DNA from: Fen-999 sp041480065
GTDB taxonomy: Bacteria > Pseudomonadota > Gammaproteobacteria > Burkholderiales > Rhodocyclaceae
Direction: 5' to 3'
DNA length: 64,000 nucleotides
Assembly (NCBI GenBank): GCA_041480065.1
Contig: JBGOZF010000001.1
Location: 87,614 to 151,613 of the forward strand
Translations under genes and position numbers: made by a program
The notes under the pieces: model-generated
What the model was told of the DNA's origin: nothing
Database searches by the model: none
What the model saw: only the letters and a program-made list of their open reading frames with translations
Part shown: piece by piece, positions 27,093 to 37,198 of the stretch
How positions within the stretch are numbered: position 1 is the first letter of the stretch
Layout of the letters: every line of letters begins with the position of its first letter

Positions 27093-30000
27093 ATGAAGAA
27101 GCTCCTCGGCCTGATCTTCAACCGCACGGTGATGGTGATCCTGGGGCTGATAGCCCTGAGCCTGATCGTCTGGTACGTCGGCCCGCTGATCGCAATCGCC
27201 GACTTTCGCCCGCTCGATTCGATAACTGTCCGCTGGGTGATCATCGGACTCATCTTCGGCATCTACCTGGTCCGTGTGCTGTGGAGATTCGTCAAGGCGA
27301 AGACCAACAATGCCCGCCTGTTCGACGGCCTGCTGAAACAGGGCGCCCCGCAGCCGGCAGCGGCGGACGATGCGGGTACGGCGGAGGTCGCGCTGCTCGG
27401 ACAGCGCTTCGAAGAGGCGGTTGCCGTGCTCAGGCAGGCCGACATCGGTGCCTCAGGCAAGAAATCCTCCTGGATTGCCCGGCTGCGGCGGCAATACATC
27501 TATGAACTGCCCTGGTACATCATCATCGGCGCCCCCGGCTCCGGCAAGACGACGGCGCTGATCAACTCCGGCCTCAAGTTCCCGTTGGCCGACCGGATAG
27601 GCAGTCCGACGATTCGCGGTGTCGGCGGCACGCGCAACTGCGATTGGTGGTTCACCGACGAAGCCGTCATGATCGACACCGCCGGCCGCTACACGACGCA
27701 GGAAAGCAATCAGAAAGTCGACTCCGCCGCCTGGTCCGGTTTTCTGCAACTGCTGAAGAAGTTCCGTCCGCGGCGGCCGATCAACGGCGTCCTGCTGACG
27801 ATCAGCGTTGCCGACCTACTACAGCAGAATCCGGCCGAGCGCGATGCCCAGGCCGCCGCCCTGCGCAAGCGCCTGCAGGAACTCCACCAGCAGCTCGCCA
27901 TTCGTTTCCCGCTTTACGTCTTGATCACCAAGACCGACCTGCTGGCCGGTTTCATGGAATTCTTCGGCGACCTCGGCGGCGAGGAAAGGTCGCAAGTGTG
28001 GGGAATGTCATTCCCCTTTGGCGAGAAAGTCGAGGATGCCGCAGCGACGACGAGCTTTCCGAAAGAACTCTCAGCACTCGAACATCAGCTCAACGCCCGC
28101 CTGATCGACCGCATGCAACAGGAGCGCGCTCCGCAACGACGCGCGCTCCTCTACCTGTTCCCGCAGCAGTTCGCCAGCCTAGGACCGATACTGAACGATT
28201 TTCTCGACAAGGTATTCGCGCCATCGCGCTTCGAGGAGAAGCCCCTGCTGCGCGGCGTCTACCTGACCAGCGGCACTCAGGAAGGCAACCCGATCGATCG
28301 CGTGATGGGCACCCTGGGGCGCGCCTTCCGGCTCGAGCGCAAATTGCTGGAACCGCTTCTTCCCAGCGGCAAGAGCTTCTTCATCACCCGCCTGCTGCGC
28401 GAGGTGATTTTCAATGAAGCGGGTCTGGCCGGCACCAACCTGAAATGGGAACGGCGCCGCAGGCTGTTGCAATGGGGCGGGGTCGCCGTCGCGGCGATTC
28501 TCACCGTCGGTGCGATCCTGGCATGGACCGTCAGTTACTCGCGCAACAAGGCCTACGTCACCGAGGTCGAAGGCCGGCTGCAAACGATCTCGAAGCAACT
28601 GGGCACGCTCACTGTCGGCGGCACCGCGGATATCGTCGGCCTGCTGCCCGTGTTCCAGTCCGTGCATGACCTAGCGGGAAGCTCAGTCACGGGCGGTACG
28701 GTACCGACCACCATGGAATTCGGCCTCTACCAGGGCGACAAGCTCGCCGCCGCGTCGCGTGTCGCCCACCAGCGCCTGCTTCAGGACACTTTCCTGCCGC
28801 GCCTCGCGCTCAGGCTGGAGGAACAGTTGGGCAACCTGCGCAGTAATCCCGAGGCGCTCTACGAGACGCTCAAGGCCTACGTCATGCTCTACGACGCCGA
28901 GCACTTCGACGCCGAGGCGCTGAAGACCTACGTTCGCATCGACTGGGAAAACAACCTGCCGCGCGAAGTGACCGTCGAGCAGCGCGGCCTGCTGCTGGAG
29001 CAACTGAATGCCCTGCTCGCTGCCGGGCAGATAGAGAATCCCATCGTCCCGAACACGCAGCTTGTCGCGTCGGCGCGAGCGATCATCGCGCAAACGCCCA
29101 TCGAACGCCGGATCTACAACCGCATACGGCAAGCGGGGGTAGGCTCGGAGTTTCCGGACTTCACCATCGCCAAGGCCGCCGGCGCCAATGCCGGCCTGGC
29201 ATTCAGGCGTGCCAGCGGAAGACCACTGACCGATGGCGTACCCGGCCTCTTCAGCTACAAGGGCTACTACAACGCCTTCATCAAGACGGCCGATCAGACC
29301 ACGAAAGAGTTGGTCAGCGAGGAACCCTGGGTGCTGGGCCTGGAAGACAGGCGCAGCCGCTTTGCCAATCCCGATGCCAGGGCACAACTCATCAACGACG
29401 TGCGCCGACTGTACCTCGAGGACTATGCCCGCACCTGGGAAACCTTCATCAACGATATTCGTGTCGAGACGGGCACCGAGCGCCGTCAGGCGATTCAGGC
29501 CGCCAGCATCCTGTCGGCGCCGGACACGCCGCTGCCCAGGCTGCTGCGGGCCATCATCACCGAAGTAACCTTGGTGAAGAAACCCGCCGGCGACATGAGC
29601 ATCCCGGAGAAGGTCGAGGACCAGTTGCAGGGCAACGTCGATCGCGTACGCCGAATCCTCGGTGCCAACAAGCCGAAGACGACTGCCGAACTCGCGACCA
29701 CGCCCGAGCACATCGTCGACGATCGCTTCGACAACCTGCGTCGCCTGGTCACGCCCGCCGGCCCCGGACAGCCGGCACCGATCGACGCCCAGATTGCGCT
29801 GTTGCAGGAGCTGGCGCAGGCGATGCTGACGGCCGATGCCGCCATCAAGGCCAACAACCCGCCGCCACCGAGCGGGGCGCCGGACAAGGCGCTGCTTCAG
29901 GCCGGCCAGGTCTCGGAGCCGATGCAGACCATACTCAAGACGCTGGCGGACTACGCGGCGAAGCTGATCGCCATCGGGACCAAGGAAAACGTCAGCGGCG

Positions 30001-30680
30001 AACTGATGCAGATCTCCGAGTTCTGCAACAAGGCGATCGCCGGTCGCTATCCATTCGTTCGCGGCAGCACGCGTGACGTCACCACCGACGATTTCGCCAA
30101 GCTGTTCGCCGTGGGCGGCGATCTCGACCGTTTCTTCCAGGCGAAACTGCTGCCGATCGTCGACATTTCGAAGAAGCCCTGGGTCTATCGCCAGGTCGGC
30201 GACAACAAGCAGTCTGACGCTTCGGGGGCGCTGATCCAGTTCCAGCGCGCCCAGACCATACGCGATGTCTTTTTTCGCACCGGCGCCGGCCCCAATCTGC
30301 GCCTCGAGTTCAAGCCTCTGGAGATGGATGCCAGCATCACCCAGTTCATCCTCGACGTCGATGGCCAGCTTGTCCGATACAGTCACGGCCCGCTCATCCC
30401 CCAGGCCGTGCAATGGCCCGGGCCGAGCGGCAGCACCCAGGTCAGGCTGCAAGTGTCGCCGCCCGGCACCGCCGGCGGCATTCCACCATTCGAAGGACCG
30501 TGGGCGCTGTTCCGCCTGTTCGACCGCATGAAGATCGAAACAACGCCCCAACCGGAGAAGTTCCGCGTGACCTTCGATGTTGATGGACGCAAGGCAGTGT
30601 TCGAGGTCTTGACGAGCAGCGTGCAGAATCCCTTCCGTCTGCCCGAACTTCAGCAGTTCCAGTGCCCGGGCAGGCTCTGA
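27093..30680 (+). CDS. tssM: TssM (IcmF/VasK) inner-membrane protein
   Basis: A 1195-residue protein with two N-terminal membrane spans, then a cytoplasmic nucleotide-binding domain with Walker A GAPGSGKT near residue 146, a third span (about residues 465-485, VAVAAILTVGAILAWTVSY) and a long periplasmic part that contacts TssJ. Internal phrases such as RGVGGTRNCDWWFTDEAVMIDTAGRY are conserved in IcmF proteins. The ATG at 27093 is preferred because the upstream extension overlaps tssL and has no family character. Its stop overlaps the tagF start by one base. Confidence 0.95.
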   Translation: MKKLLGLIFNRTVMVILGLIALSLIVWYVGPLIAIADFRPLDSITVRWVIIGLIFGIYLVRVLWRFVKAKTNNARLFDGLLKQGAPQPAAADDAGTAEVALLGQRFEEAVAVLRQADIGASGKKSSWIARLRRQYIYELPWYIIIGAPGSGKTTALINSGLKFPLADRIGSPTIRGVGGTRNCDWWFTDEAVMIDTAGRYTTQESNQKVDSAAWSGFLQLLKKFRPRRPINGVLLTISVADLLQQNPAERDAQAAALRKRLQELHQQLAIRFPLYVLITKTDLLAGFMEFFGDLGGEERSQVWGMSFPFGEKVEDAAATTSFPKELSALEHQLNARLIDRMQQERAPQRRALLYLFPQQFASLGPILNDFLDKVFAPSRFEEKPLLRGVYLTSGTQEGNPIDRVMGTLGRAFRLERKLLEPLLPSGKSFFITRLLREVIFNEAGLAGTNLKWERRRRLLQWGGVAVAAILTVGAILAWTVSYSRNKAYVTEVEGRLQTISKQLGTLTVGGTADIVGLLPVFQSVHDLAGSSVTGGTVPTTMEFGLYQGDKLAAASRVAHQRLLQDTFLPRLALRLEEQLGNLRSNPEALYETLKAYVMLYDAEHFDAEALKTYVRIDWENNLPREVTVEQRGLLLEQLNALLAAGQIENPIVPNTQLVASARAIIAQTPIERRIYNRIRQAGVGSEFPDFTIAKAAGANAGLAFRRASGRPLTDGVPGLFSYKGYYNAFIKTADQTTKELVSEEPWVLGLEDRRSRFANPDARAQLINDVRRLYLEDYARTWETFINDIRVETGTERRQAIQAASILSAPDTPLPRLLRAIITEVTLVKKPAGDMSIPEKVEDQLQGNVDRVRRILGANKPKTTAELATTPEHIVDDRFDNLRRLVTPAGPGQPAPIDAQIALLQELAQAMLTADAAIKANNPPPPSGAPDKALLQAGQVSEPMQTILKTLADYAAKLIAIGTKENVSGELMQISEFCNKAIAGRYPFVRGSTRDVTTDDFAKLFAVGGDLDRFFQAKLLPIVDISKKPWVYRQVGDNKQSDASGALIQFQRAQTIRDVFFRTGAGPNLRLEFKPLEMDASITQFILDVDGQLVRYSHGPLIPQAVQWPGPSGSTQVRLQVSPPGTAGGIPPFEGPWALFRLFDRMKIETTPQPEKFRVTFDVDGRKAVFEVLTSSVQNPFRLPELQQFQCPGRL

Positions 30681-31372
30681 TGCCGACGGCCGGCTGGTTC
30701 GGCAAGATTCCCGCGCTTGGCGACTTCGCCTCGCGCCGGCTGCCGCAGGAATTCATCGATGTCTGGGATCTCTGGCTACAGCACGGCATGGCCGCAAGCC
30801 GTGCCAGCCTTGGGGCTCGCTGGCTGGAGAGCTACCTCACCAGTCCGATCTGGTATTTCGGCCTCTTCCCCGGCGTCATCGGCGCACAGGCGTGGACGGG
30901 CCTGCTGATGCCGAGCGTCGACAAGGTCGGACGCCATTTCCCCCTGACCATCGCAGTGCCGTTCGATCCGGGCGAGAACAGCATCGTGGCCATGTTTGAA
31001 CGACAGGACTGGTACGCGCGTCTCGGACAAATCGCCTTGGCCACGCTGAGCGTCGACTTCCCGGCCGAGCGGCTCGAAGCCGATCTGGACGCGAATCCTT
31101 TTCCTGCCAACGGGTTCGACGGCTGTGCTGCGGCAGCTCGCAACCTCGCCGATTGGTGGCAGAACAACGCGCCCGAGGTCACGAGCGTGTTCGAGACGCC
31201 GCCGCCGATGGGCAACCTTCTGAGCGCCGCAGGGCACTGCCTGCTCGACACCACGGGTAGCGGTCGCAGCCTCTGGTGGAGGCATTCCGTCGACTGCTGG
31301 CCGCAGGTCGTGCGCGGCTTTCACGGCCTGCCGCCCGACGAACGTTTCGAGAGCCTCCTCGAAGGCGCCTGA
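30680..31372 (+). CDS. tagF: TagF, T6SS regulatory protein
   Basis: A 230-residue protein of the TagF/ImpM family with the hallmark GWFGKIPALGDFASRRLP and GLLMPSVDKVGRHFPLTIAVPF. In Pseudomonas aeruginosa TagF restrains T6SS assembly through the FHA protein, and it can be fused to PppA. Here it is a separate gene after tssM. The convergent tagH gene begins its 3' end 45 nt further on. Confidence 0.93.
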   Translation: MPTAGWFGKIPALGDFASRRLPQEFIDVWDLWLQHGMAASRASLGARWLESYLTSPIWYFGLFPGVIGAQAWTGLLMPSVDKVGRHFPLTIAVPFDPGENSIVAMFERQDWYARLGQIALATLSVDFPAERLEADLDANPFPANGFDGCAAAARNLADWWQNNAPEVTSVFETPPPMGNLLSAAGHCLLDTTGSGRSLWWRHSVDCWPQVVRGFHGLPPDERFESLLEGA

Positions 31373-31417
31373 CCGCTGCCTTCTCGCTCGGCAGCAAAAC
31401 GCTGCTTCCGCCTGGAA

Positions 31418-33037
31418 TCACCGGTCGCCGCTCTCGTCGGCCCGGTTCAGCCTATCGACCTGTGCCTGGTAGGCGCGCACGAACTCCCGGCCGAACAGCG
31501 TGTGGAAATCGTCCTCGGCTTCTTTTGAGATGTCCCGATACAGCGCCTCGAACAAATCCCACAGCTTCGCCCGGCGATTCATCGGCAACACGGAATCCAT
31601 CACCGACTTCTGAGTCAGCCGGCGTTCCAGCGTTTCCGGATCAAAACGCTGCAATACCGCCGCCAGCGCCGCGCGCATACCCGCCATGAAACCGAACTGA
31701 TGCGAGCGCAGATCGTCGTAGGCATCCTTCATGGCCTCCATCGGCGGCAAGAAACCGCGCACGGGTGGCGCCAGCAGGTGGGTCAGCGCCGTCTCGACGT
31801 TGGGCGAGAACTTGAGCGGATTGTTCTCCCGGCCGACGATCATCGTCATCTCGGCGCGCACCTCGCGCTTGATGGTCGCCCGCGCCAGCAGCAGGTCGAG
31901 CGTACCCTGCGTCGCCTCGCGCAGGAGCTGACCGAGCATGTTCATCGTCTCCGGCGTCAGGCCGCCCGGCAACTGCAAGTCGGGCATGCCGGCCCCCTGA
32001 AGGAAAGCGTCCAGCAACGCCGCCTGCGGTGCTGTACTCGCAGGTCTCGACGGCGCCTGAACACCCAACGCGTCGACGGAAGGCCCTCCGCCACCGAACA
32101 GCGCGAGCGGATCCACCGATGCCGCTCCTGGCATGGCACCGGCACCTTGAACAGGCGGCATCGGTTTGTTCGATACCTCCTGCCCGGCCTCGGGGAGCAA
32201 CTCGTGTTGAGCCAACGCCGCATCGGGTCTGGCTTTCGGCACCTTGAACGACGCCTGAAGCTCAGGCGTATCGTCGCGCTGGGGCGCAACCGCCTTGACG
32301 GCAGCCGCCCCCCCGAATGCCGCCAGCGGATCGACGCTCTGCGCGCCGCCACCCTGCCCAGCCATACCGCCCAGGGGGCTCCCCGGCGGAAAGAGATCGG
32401 CATTCCCAGCCGGCGAAAGCCCGAAGAATTCATCCACACTTCGACTCGCTGACGGAAGTCCGAGTCCGAAATCGACGTCCTCGGGAAGATGCGGCTGGGC
32501 AGGCGCGTTGGAGGCCGACGCCGCGAGCAAGGAATCATCGCCTCCGCGCCCGCCGCCCGTCCCTCGGTTCGGTAACGCAAACGGGTCGTCCATCAGCGAT
32601 GCGGCCGCCCGCGGGGCCGATGGCGGCGCAGCCCCGAACAATGCCAGAGGATCGTCCTTGACGGCGCCGGCGAGCGGCGCCGCCAAGGGCTCCGTCGGCG
32701 GGGCCGCCATTGCGGCACGTTCAGCGACGGAGACTCGCATGCGGTAGGCGCCGATGACGATCTCGTCGCCATCCCCGATCGGGCATTCGTGCCCATTGCC
32801 CAGCGGACGGCCATTGACCGCCACCGGCAGAGCCTTGCCCCTGTCCAGGATGACATACTGACCGGCGCGACACTCCACGGAGGCATGGGTTCGCGAGATG
32901 AAGCGTTCCGGATCAGGCAATACGAGGCTGCTGTCCTCGGCACGACCGATGTTGCCGCCCAGTTCGTCGAAATCGGCAGCCATCCGGTTCGGCGGTGGCG
33001 CGCCGTTGCACGATGTCACCTCAATGCGGATGGTCAT
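31418..33037 (-). CDS. tagH: TagH/Fha, FHA-domain T6SS scaffold protein
   Basis: A 539-residue protein with an N-terminal FHA domain (GRAEDSSLVLPDPERFISRTHASVE, residues about 30-60, with phosphothreonine-binding residues), a low-complexity Pro/Ala linker that repeats the phrase DPLALFG, and a C-terminal T6SS-specific domain (LREATQGTLDLLLARATIK, NNPLKFSPNVETALTHLLAPPVRGFL). The family reads phosphorylation by PpkA-like kinases to trigger assembly. Two such kinases lie 4-8 kb away. The start at 33037 (MTIRIEV) is preferred to an upstream in-frame start. Confidence 0.93.
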   Translation of the reverse strand: MTIRIEVTSCNGAPPPNRMAADFDELGGNIGRAEDSSLVLPDPERFISRTHASVECRAGQYVILDRGKALPVAVNGRPLGNGHECPIGDGDEIVIGAYRMRVSVAERAAMAAPPTEPLAAPLAGAVKDDPLALFGAAPPSAPRAAASLMDDPFALPNRGTGGGRGGDDSLLAASASNAPAQPHLPEDVDFGLGLPSASRSVDEFFGLSPAGNADLFPPGSPLGGMAGQGGGAQSVDPLAAFGGAAAVKAVAPQRDDTPELQASFKVPKARPDAALAQHELLPEAGQEVSNKPMPPVQGAGAMPGAASVDPLALFGGGGPSVDALGVQAPSRPASTAPQAALLDAFLQGAGMPDLQLPGGLTPETMNMLGQLLREATQGTLDLLLARATIKREVRAEMTMIVGRENNPLKFSPNVETALTHLLAPPVRGFLPPMEAMKDAYDDLRSHQFGFMAGMRAALAAVLQRFDPETLERRLTQKSVMDSVLPMNRRAKLWDLFEALYRDISKEAEDDFHTLFGREFVRAYQAQVDRLNRADESGDR

Positions 33038-33181
33038 TGTCGCTCCTATCGCCAAAGCGGGCAGGCCGTGCCAATACTATGGCCTTGAATTACCAGCAAG
33101 GTCGCAGCCGTGTGTATAGTACATTGTCGTCAGCGTTAGAATATCCGTTTGGATTGGCGTTCTGTCAACCGGTCAGTCGAG

Positions 33182-34003
33182 ATGAACATGAAAACTCCGT
33201 CACGTCGCGCCGGCGCCTGGGGCCCACTTTGCGTCGTCATTGCAGCAAGCATGATGCTTGGAGCCTGCCAGACGCCTCCCACGTCATCCTCCCCGTCGAC
33301 GACGTCGCCCGCTGGAACCCCGCCGGAGGCCGAGCCAAGCGCGCCGAAGGAACCGCCGACGCGCGAGTCCCGCGCGCAGGCCGCGAAATACGCGATGGAT
33401 GCCATGGAGTTGCTGCAGAACGGCGAGGAGGCCGCAGCAAAGAGCCTGCTCGAACGCACGCTCCAGATCGACCCGAGCAACGAAATCGCCCGCAAGCTGA
33501 TGGATCAGATCAAGGCGGATCCCCAGCAGGAACTCGGCTCCGTGTTCTTCCGCTACAGCGTCAGGCCGGAGGATACGCTGAGCAAGCTCGCCCAACGCTT
33601 TCTCAATGACCGCTACCGGTTCTATATCCTGGCGCGATACAACGACCTGCGTGTTCCGAACAAACTCGAAATCGGGCAGGTGATCAAGATCCCCGGCAAA
33701 GAGCCACCACCTTTGCCGCCGGCAGTTCAGCCGACGAAGGCGCCCGAACCGCCGCCCCGCCCTGCCGAACCGGCGCCCCGTCCTGCCGAACCACAGCCAA
33801 AGCCGAAAGCGGTCGACAAAGGCCTGATCATCCGGCGCCTGAGCCGGGAAGCTGAAGTGTGCTATCAGCGCGACCGGGATCTCGATTGTGCAATCGAGAA
33901 GTGGGGGCAGGTTCTCGCCATCGATCCCGACAACCAGCTGGTCAAGCTCAAGCGCGAAAGAGCGATCGCGCTGAGAGAACAGTTGCATCGCGACGGCAAG
34001 TAA
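33182..34003 (+). CDS. LysM-domain lipoprotein of the T6SS locus
   Basis: A 273-residue lipoprotein (lipobox MMLGAC near residue 28). A TPR-like helical pair (YAMDAMELLQNGEEAAAKSLLERTLQIDPSNE) is followed by a LysM-like module (RYSVRPEDTLSKLAQRFLNDRYRFYILARYNDL, LEIGQVIKIP). A Pro-rich spacer contains two near-identical copies of a PRPAEP phrase, and a C-terminal helical domain follows. LysM domains bind peptidoglycan, so it may tether the apparatus to the wall. It is divergent from tagH across 144 nt. Confidence 0.82.
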   Translation: MNMKTPSRRAGAWGPLCVVIAASMMLGACQTPPTSSSPSTTSPAGTPPEAEPSAPKEPPTRESRAQAAKYAMDAMELLQNGEEAAAKSLLERTLQIDPSNEIARKLMDQIKADPQQELGSVFFRYSVRPEDTLSKLAQRFLNDRYRFYILARYNDLRVPNKLEIGQVIKIPGKEPPPLPPAVQPTKAPEPPPRPAEPAPRPAEPQPKPKAVDKGLIIRRLSREAEVCYQRDRDLDCAIEKWGQVLAIDPDNQLVKLKRERAIALREQLHRDGK

Positions 34004-34065
34004 GTCTGTTTGGAAAAGCAGACGCTTGGCCAGCTTATGACGCCGACTCGGATTCGGCCTGCCCC

Positions 34066-34938
34066 CTATTTCGACGGAATCTTCTTTCGTTTTGCGTTGT
34101 CTGGGATATCGGTAAGAATTCCGCTGTCCGAATCCTTGCTGTCTTCTGTCAGTTCCCCTTCAAACAGGCAGGCATGCCTGTCAGCGCCGCTGCCGATCCG
34201 TCTTATTGCGTCGGCAAACTGCTTCGCGTCAAGGCGCCCTAAGTTATACACCATGACTCTGGCGGTTCCGTCGGGGTCATACATGGTCACCTCTTGGTAG
34301 TAGAAACCGCCATACCTCGATGTGCCCGCTAAGAACTCGTGCATGTCACCGGTTGATCCGGACGGACGAGTTGTGAAGTTCATCCCGGGAGCATCTTCGG
34401 CGCTTGGTGCGTCCCCCACCGGTACCGCGCCTGCAGCCCGATCGACCTCCCACTTCCCCCCATTTGCGACGGTGGCTCCAGGGGCGAACTTGATTCCCCA
34501 GTAGCGAACTCGTCTCTCCGTCATAGGAACAGGTCTTCCATTGACCTCAATACGAAACTCTATGTTGCAATGAATAATTGGAGTGCCGGCATTTCCAGGG
34601 CCACCTGGATGAATGGCAATATATTTGTTCAAGTGCTTCGCACCCGTGTATCTGGCTTTCCCTACGGCGAGGTTCTTCTCGTCTATCTTGATAGACATTT
34701 GAATTCTTGGCCCTGGCGGCTTGAGATCGGTTGTCGGACGAGGAAACTCCGAGAACACCCATTCACCTGTTGCGGTCTCCCACAAATAGCCGCCGTGCTC
34801 CGGTTCCTGGCATTCGGCGTCTGGACTCGTCCCACCGGGGCCAGGGCGCGAGCATCTTGAGCGACAAGTCGTGCCGGCATCTACCCAATTAGGACCGAGC
34901 TTGTCAGAACAGGTTGTACCTGGTGGGTTACCTGCCAT
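34066..34938 (-). CDS. Unrecognised protein in T6SS accessory region
   Basis: A 290-residue protein without signal peptide or membrane span. Six cysteines lie within the first 45 residues (TTCSD, TTCRSRCSRPG, AECQE), with two more further on. The middle reads KHLNKYIAIHPGGPGNAGTPIIHCNIEFRIEVNGRPVP and the end is rich in Asp, Ser and Lys. I do not recognise the family. It is convergent with the LysM lipoprotein and upstream of no close partner. An effector-type or surface protein is possible. Base composition is visibly less GC-rich than its neighbours. Confidence 0.6.
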   Translation of the reverse strand: MAGNPPGTTCSDKLGPNWVDAGTTCRSRCSRPGPGGTSPDAECQEPEHGGYLWETATGEWVFSEFPRPTTDLKPPGPRIQMSIKIDEKNLAVGKARYTGAKHLNKYIAIHPGGPGNAGTPIIHCNIEFRIEVNGRPVPMTERRVRYWGIKFAPGATVANGGKWEVDRAAGAVPVGDAPSAEDAPGMNFTTRPSGSTGDMHEFLAGTSRYGGFYYQEVTMYDPDGTARVMVYNLGRLDAKQFADAIRRIGSGADRHACLFEGELTEDSKDSDSGILTDIPDNAKRKKIPSK

Positions 34939-35189
34939 AGTAATTCTCCATACGAAGATAGGCTGTTACAGCAATCCACTGTCGGCACGCGTCCACCAGC
35001 GGCAGGCGGTGCGCGTCGAATCCTGCCCCGGGACTTTGGCGGCCCGTCATAGGGCGTGTCGCACATGAGTGTAGCCTATTGTCGTTTCCGGCGAAATTCA
35101 GCAAAGACGAGATCAAGGTGTACTCAGTAAGGATTGTCATGCTCGAAAGGCGGTTACGCGAGGACTCCCGGTGATAACCGATCGCGCAG

Positions 35190-36173
35190 TCACCGCTTGG
35201 CCCCATCCCCCTCGATGCGCTTCAACTGTTTCTGGAACGCCTGCGCCTCCTTGATGCGCAGGCCGCAGTTGGCCTGCTGCGGGTTGTACTTGAGGCAGGT
35301 CTCCCAATGCTTGATGGCAAGGTCGAAGTCGCCGCGGTAGGCGCGCATTCCCTTCTCGTAGAATTCGTTGGCCAGCGTTTTCCGCGTCGCGGCCAGGCGC
35401 GCATCCCAGGCCGGAGCCGCTTCGGCGCGAAACCGGATCGCCTCTTCGTACAGGAATGCGGCGCGTTCGCGGGTCGGGCCGGTGTCAAGCTTCTGGGCCT
35501 GTTCGAAGACGACCTCGGAAATACGTTTCCGGGCCGCCTTATCCTTCGGGTTCGCAGTCATATAGCGGTGGAGTTCACGCAGTCCACCTTGCGCATCCCC
35601 GGCCACGAACAATTCGATGGTCTGCTCCAGATCGTAGGAGCGACGGTACTCGCTCATGTCTGGCGATCCGGCATCCTGCCCGTTCTTCTTCGCCAACTCC
35701 TCGTCCCTGCGCGCCCGGTTCGCTCGCGCACCCTGCACGCGGGCAATTCTTTCCGTTTCAATGTTGCGCAGGACTTTCATCGCGTCGACATGGTCCGGTT
35801 GCAGCGCCAGCACCCGCAGCATGAACCGGATCGCCTCGTCGCTATCCCCGTTGTTCAGCGCAACCATTCCCTTCTCGTAGTTCGCCGCCGCCGACTGGGA
35901 CGCGGCAGATCGCGTCGACTTCAGCTCCTGGCGGAACCCAGCATCATCGGGATCGAGAATCGTCAGCACCTGCCATTGCGCCGCCGCCCCCGCGAGATCG
36001 CCGTCGGTCGCCAGCCGCTTCGCCAGCTGCTGCCGCTGCGCGATCGAATCGCTGTAAGGCACCGCTACAGGCGCGACGCCAGGCGGCTCCCCGCCTTGAT
36101 GCGCACATGCGCCCAGCAACACTGATCCAGCCAGAACGATGCGAGAGTTCAGGCGCACGGGACGGTTTCTCAA
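35190..36173 (-). CDS. TPR-repeat lipoprotein
   Basis: A 327-residue lipoprotein with lipobox LLGAC (C at about 23). Tetratricopeptide helices run through much of the mature part (KGMVALNNGDSDEAIRFMLRVLALQPDHVDAMK, LFVAGDAQGGLRELHRYMTANPKDKAARKRI, YEKGMRAYRGDFDLAIKHWETCLKYNPQQ). Its ATG overlaps the end of the deacetylase gene by 4 nt, so the two are co-translated. It is probably periplasmic or on the outer membrane and acts as a scaffold for wall proteins. Confidence 0.82.
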   Translation of the reverse strand: MRNRPVRLNSRIVLAGSVLLGACAHQGGEPPGVAPVAVPYSDSIAQRQQLAKRLATDGDLAGAAAQWQVLTILDPDDAGFRQELKSTRSAASQSAAANYEKGMVALNNGDSDEAIRFMLRVLALQPDHVDAMKVLRNIETERIARVQGARANRARRDEELAKKNGQDAGSPDMSEYRRSYDLEQTIELFVAGDAQGGLRELHRYMTANPKDKAARKRISEVVFEQAQKLDTGPTRERAAFLYEEAIRFRAEAAPAWDARLAATRKTLANEFYEKGMRAYRGDFDLAIKHWETCLKYNPQQANCGLRIKEAQAFQKQLKRIEGDGAKR

Positions 36174-37198
36174 TGTGGCGCGGACTTGGTGAATACCGCC
36201 AGCTTCGAGGCGAAGACCCCAATGTCGTCCTCGCCGAAGATCATCGTCCGGCGCAGCATGTAGGGGCTGGCAAAGGCGCCGTTGCCGCCCGGCGTAACCG
36301 TCAGGCCCAGCGCAAGTCCACGGTGCTTCAACGCCGCGACGACGGTTTCGTTCGTGTCTCCGTAGGGATAGGCGAAATTCTGGACTTTGGTGCTCAGCCG
36401 CCCTTCGATGGTGGCGCTGGGAACCTCCACTTCCTTCTGAATACGATCCCGATACTGCGCCTCCGTTTCCTGGGGCAGGTGCAGCACCAGGTCGCTATGG
36501 GTCTTGGAATGTGGCTGGATCTCGATCAAGCCTGACTGGGAAAGCTCCTGCATCTGAGCCCAACTCATGGCGTCGCCAGCGCCGACGAAGTCGCTGTACA
36601 GAAAGACCGTGGCGCGAAAGCCGTGTTTCTTCAAGATGGGGAACGCCACGTCGAAGGTCGAGCGGTAGCCATCGTCGATGGTGATGACGACGCTGCGGCG
36701 CGGCAGCGGCTCCCACCCCTCCAGGAAGCGTTGCAGCTCCCCGAGCGAGATCACCCGGTAGTGGTTCTGCGCCAGGTATTCCATCTGCGCGGAAAACGCC
36801 GCCGGCGTCACGGCCAGCTTGCCCGGGCGGCCGGCGAACCGGTGATAACAGAGTATCGGCACCGTTTGGTAGCCCTGCGCCAATATGCCCACCGGATTAC
36901 GTGCCCTGAGCGGGATCACCAGCTCCTGGCCCGGCCGCGCCTGGGAGACATTGTTGAATTCGCCGATCCACCAGTCCCGGCGCGCATCACCCAGGTAGTT
37001 CTGGGCCAGGGAAGCCAGGGTGTCACCCGGTTGCACCACGACCACGACGAAGTCCGAGTCGCGCCCGACGATGCTGCCCGTCGTGCTCTTGGGGCGCGCG
37101 CCGGCATCGGGCTGCGGCGGCGCAACGCCACAGCCCGACACGACGCATACGGCCAGAAGTGCCGCGCTAAGGCGCAGGCGCTTGGTCGCTCGGCTCAT
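36170..37198 (-). CDS. LysM-polysaccharide deacetylase lipoprotein
   Basis: A 342-residue lipoprotein (lipobox VVSGC). It has a LysM-like segment (VVQPGDTLASLAQNYLGDAR, PGQELVIPLR) and a polysaccharide deacetylase (NodB) domain. The metal/catalytic motif is TIDDGYRST and the second motif HSKTH; FAYPYGDTN follows. Such enzymes remove acetyl groups from glycan GlcNAc. With a LysM domain the natural substrate would be peptidoglycan. It overlaps the kinase gene by 32 nt and the TPR lipoprotein by 4 nt. Confidence 0.85.
   Translation of the reverse strand: MSRATKRLRLSAALLAVCVVSGCGVAPPQPDAGARPKSTTGSIVGRDSDFVVVVVQPGDTLASLAQNYLGDARRDWWIGEFNNVSQARPGQELVIPLRARNPVGILAQGYQTVPILCYHRFAGRPGKLAVTPAAFSAQMEYLAQNHYRVISLGELQRFLEGWEPLPRRSVVITIDDGYRSTFDVAFPILKKHGFRATVFLYSDFVGAGDAMSWAQMQELSQSGLIEIQPHSKTHSDLVLHLPQETEAQYRDRIQKEVEVPSATIEGRLSTKVQNFAYPYGDTNETVVAALKHRGLALGLTVTPGGNGAFASPYMLRRTMIFGEDDIGVFASKLAVFTKSAPH

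Noticed and set aside
31375..31395. A 6-bp inverted repeat (GCTGCC/GGCAGC) between tagF and tagH as terminator
   Set aside because: Short stem and no T-run on either strand.
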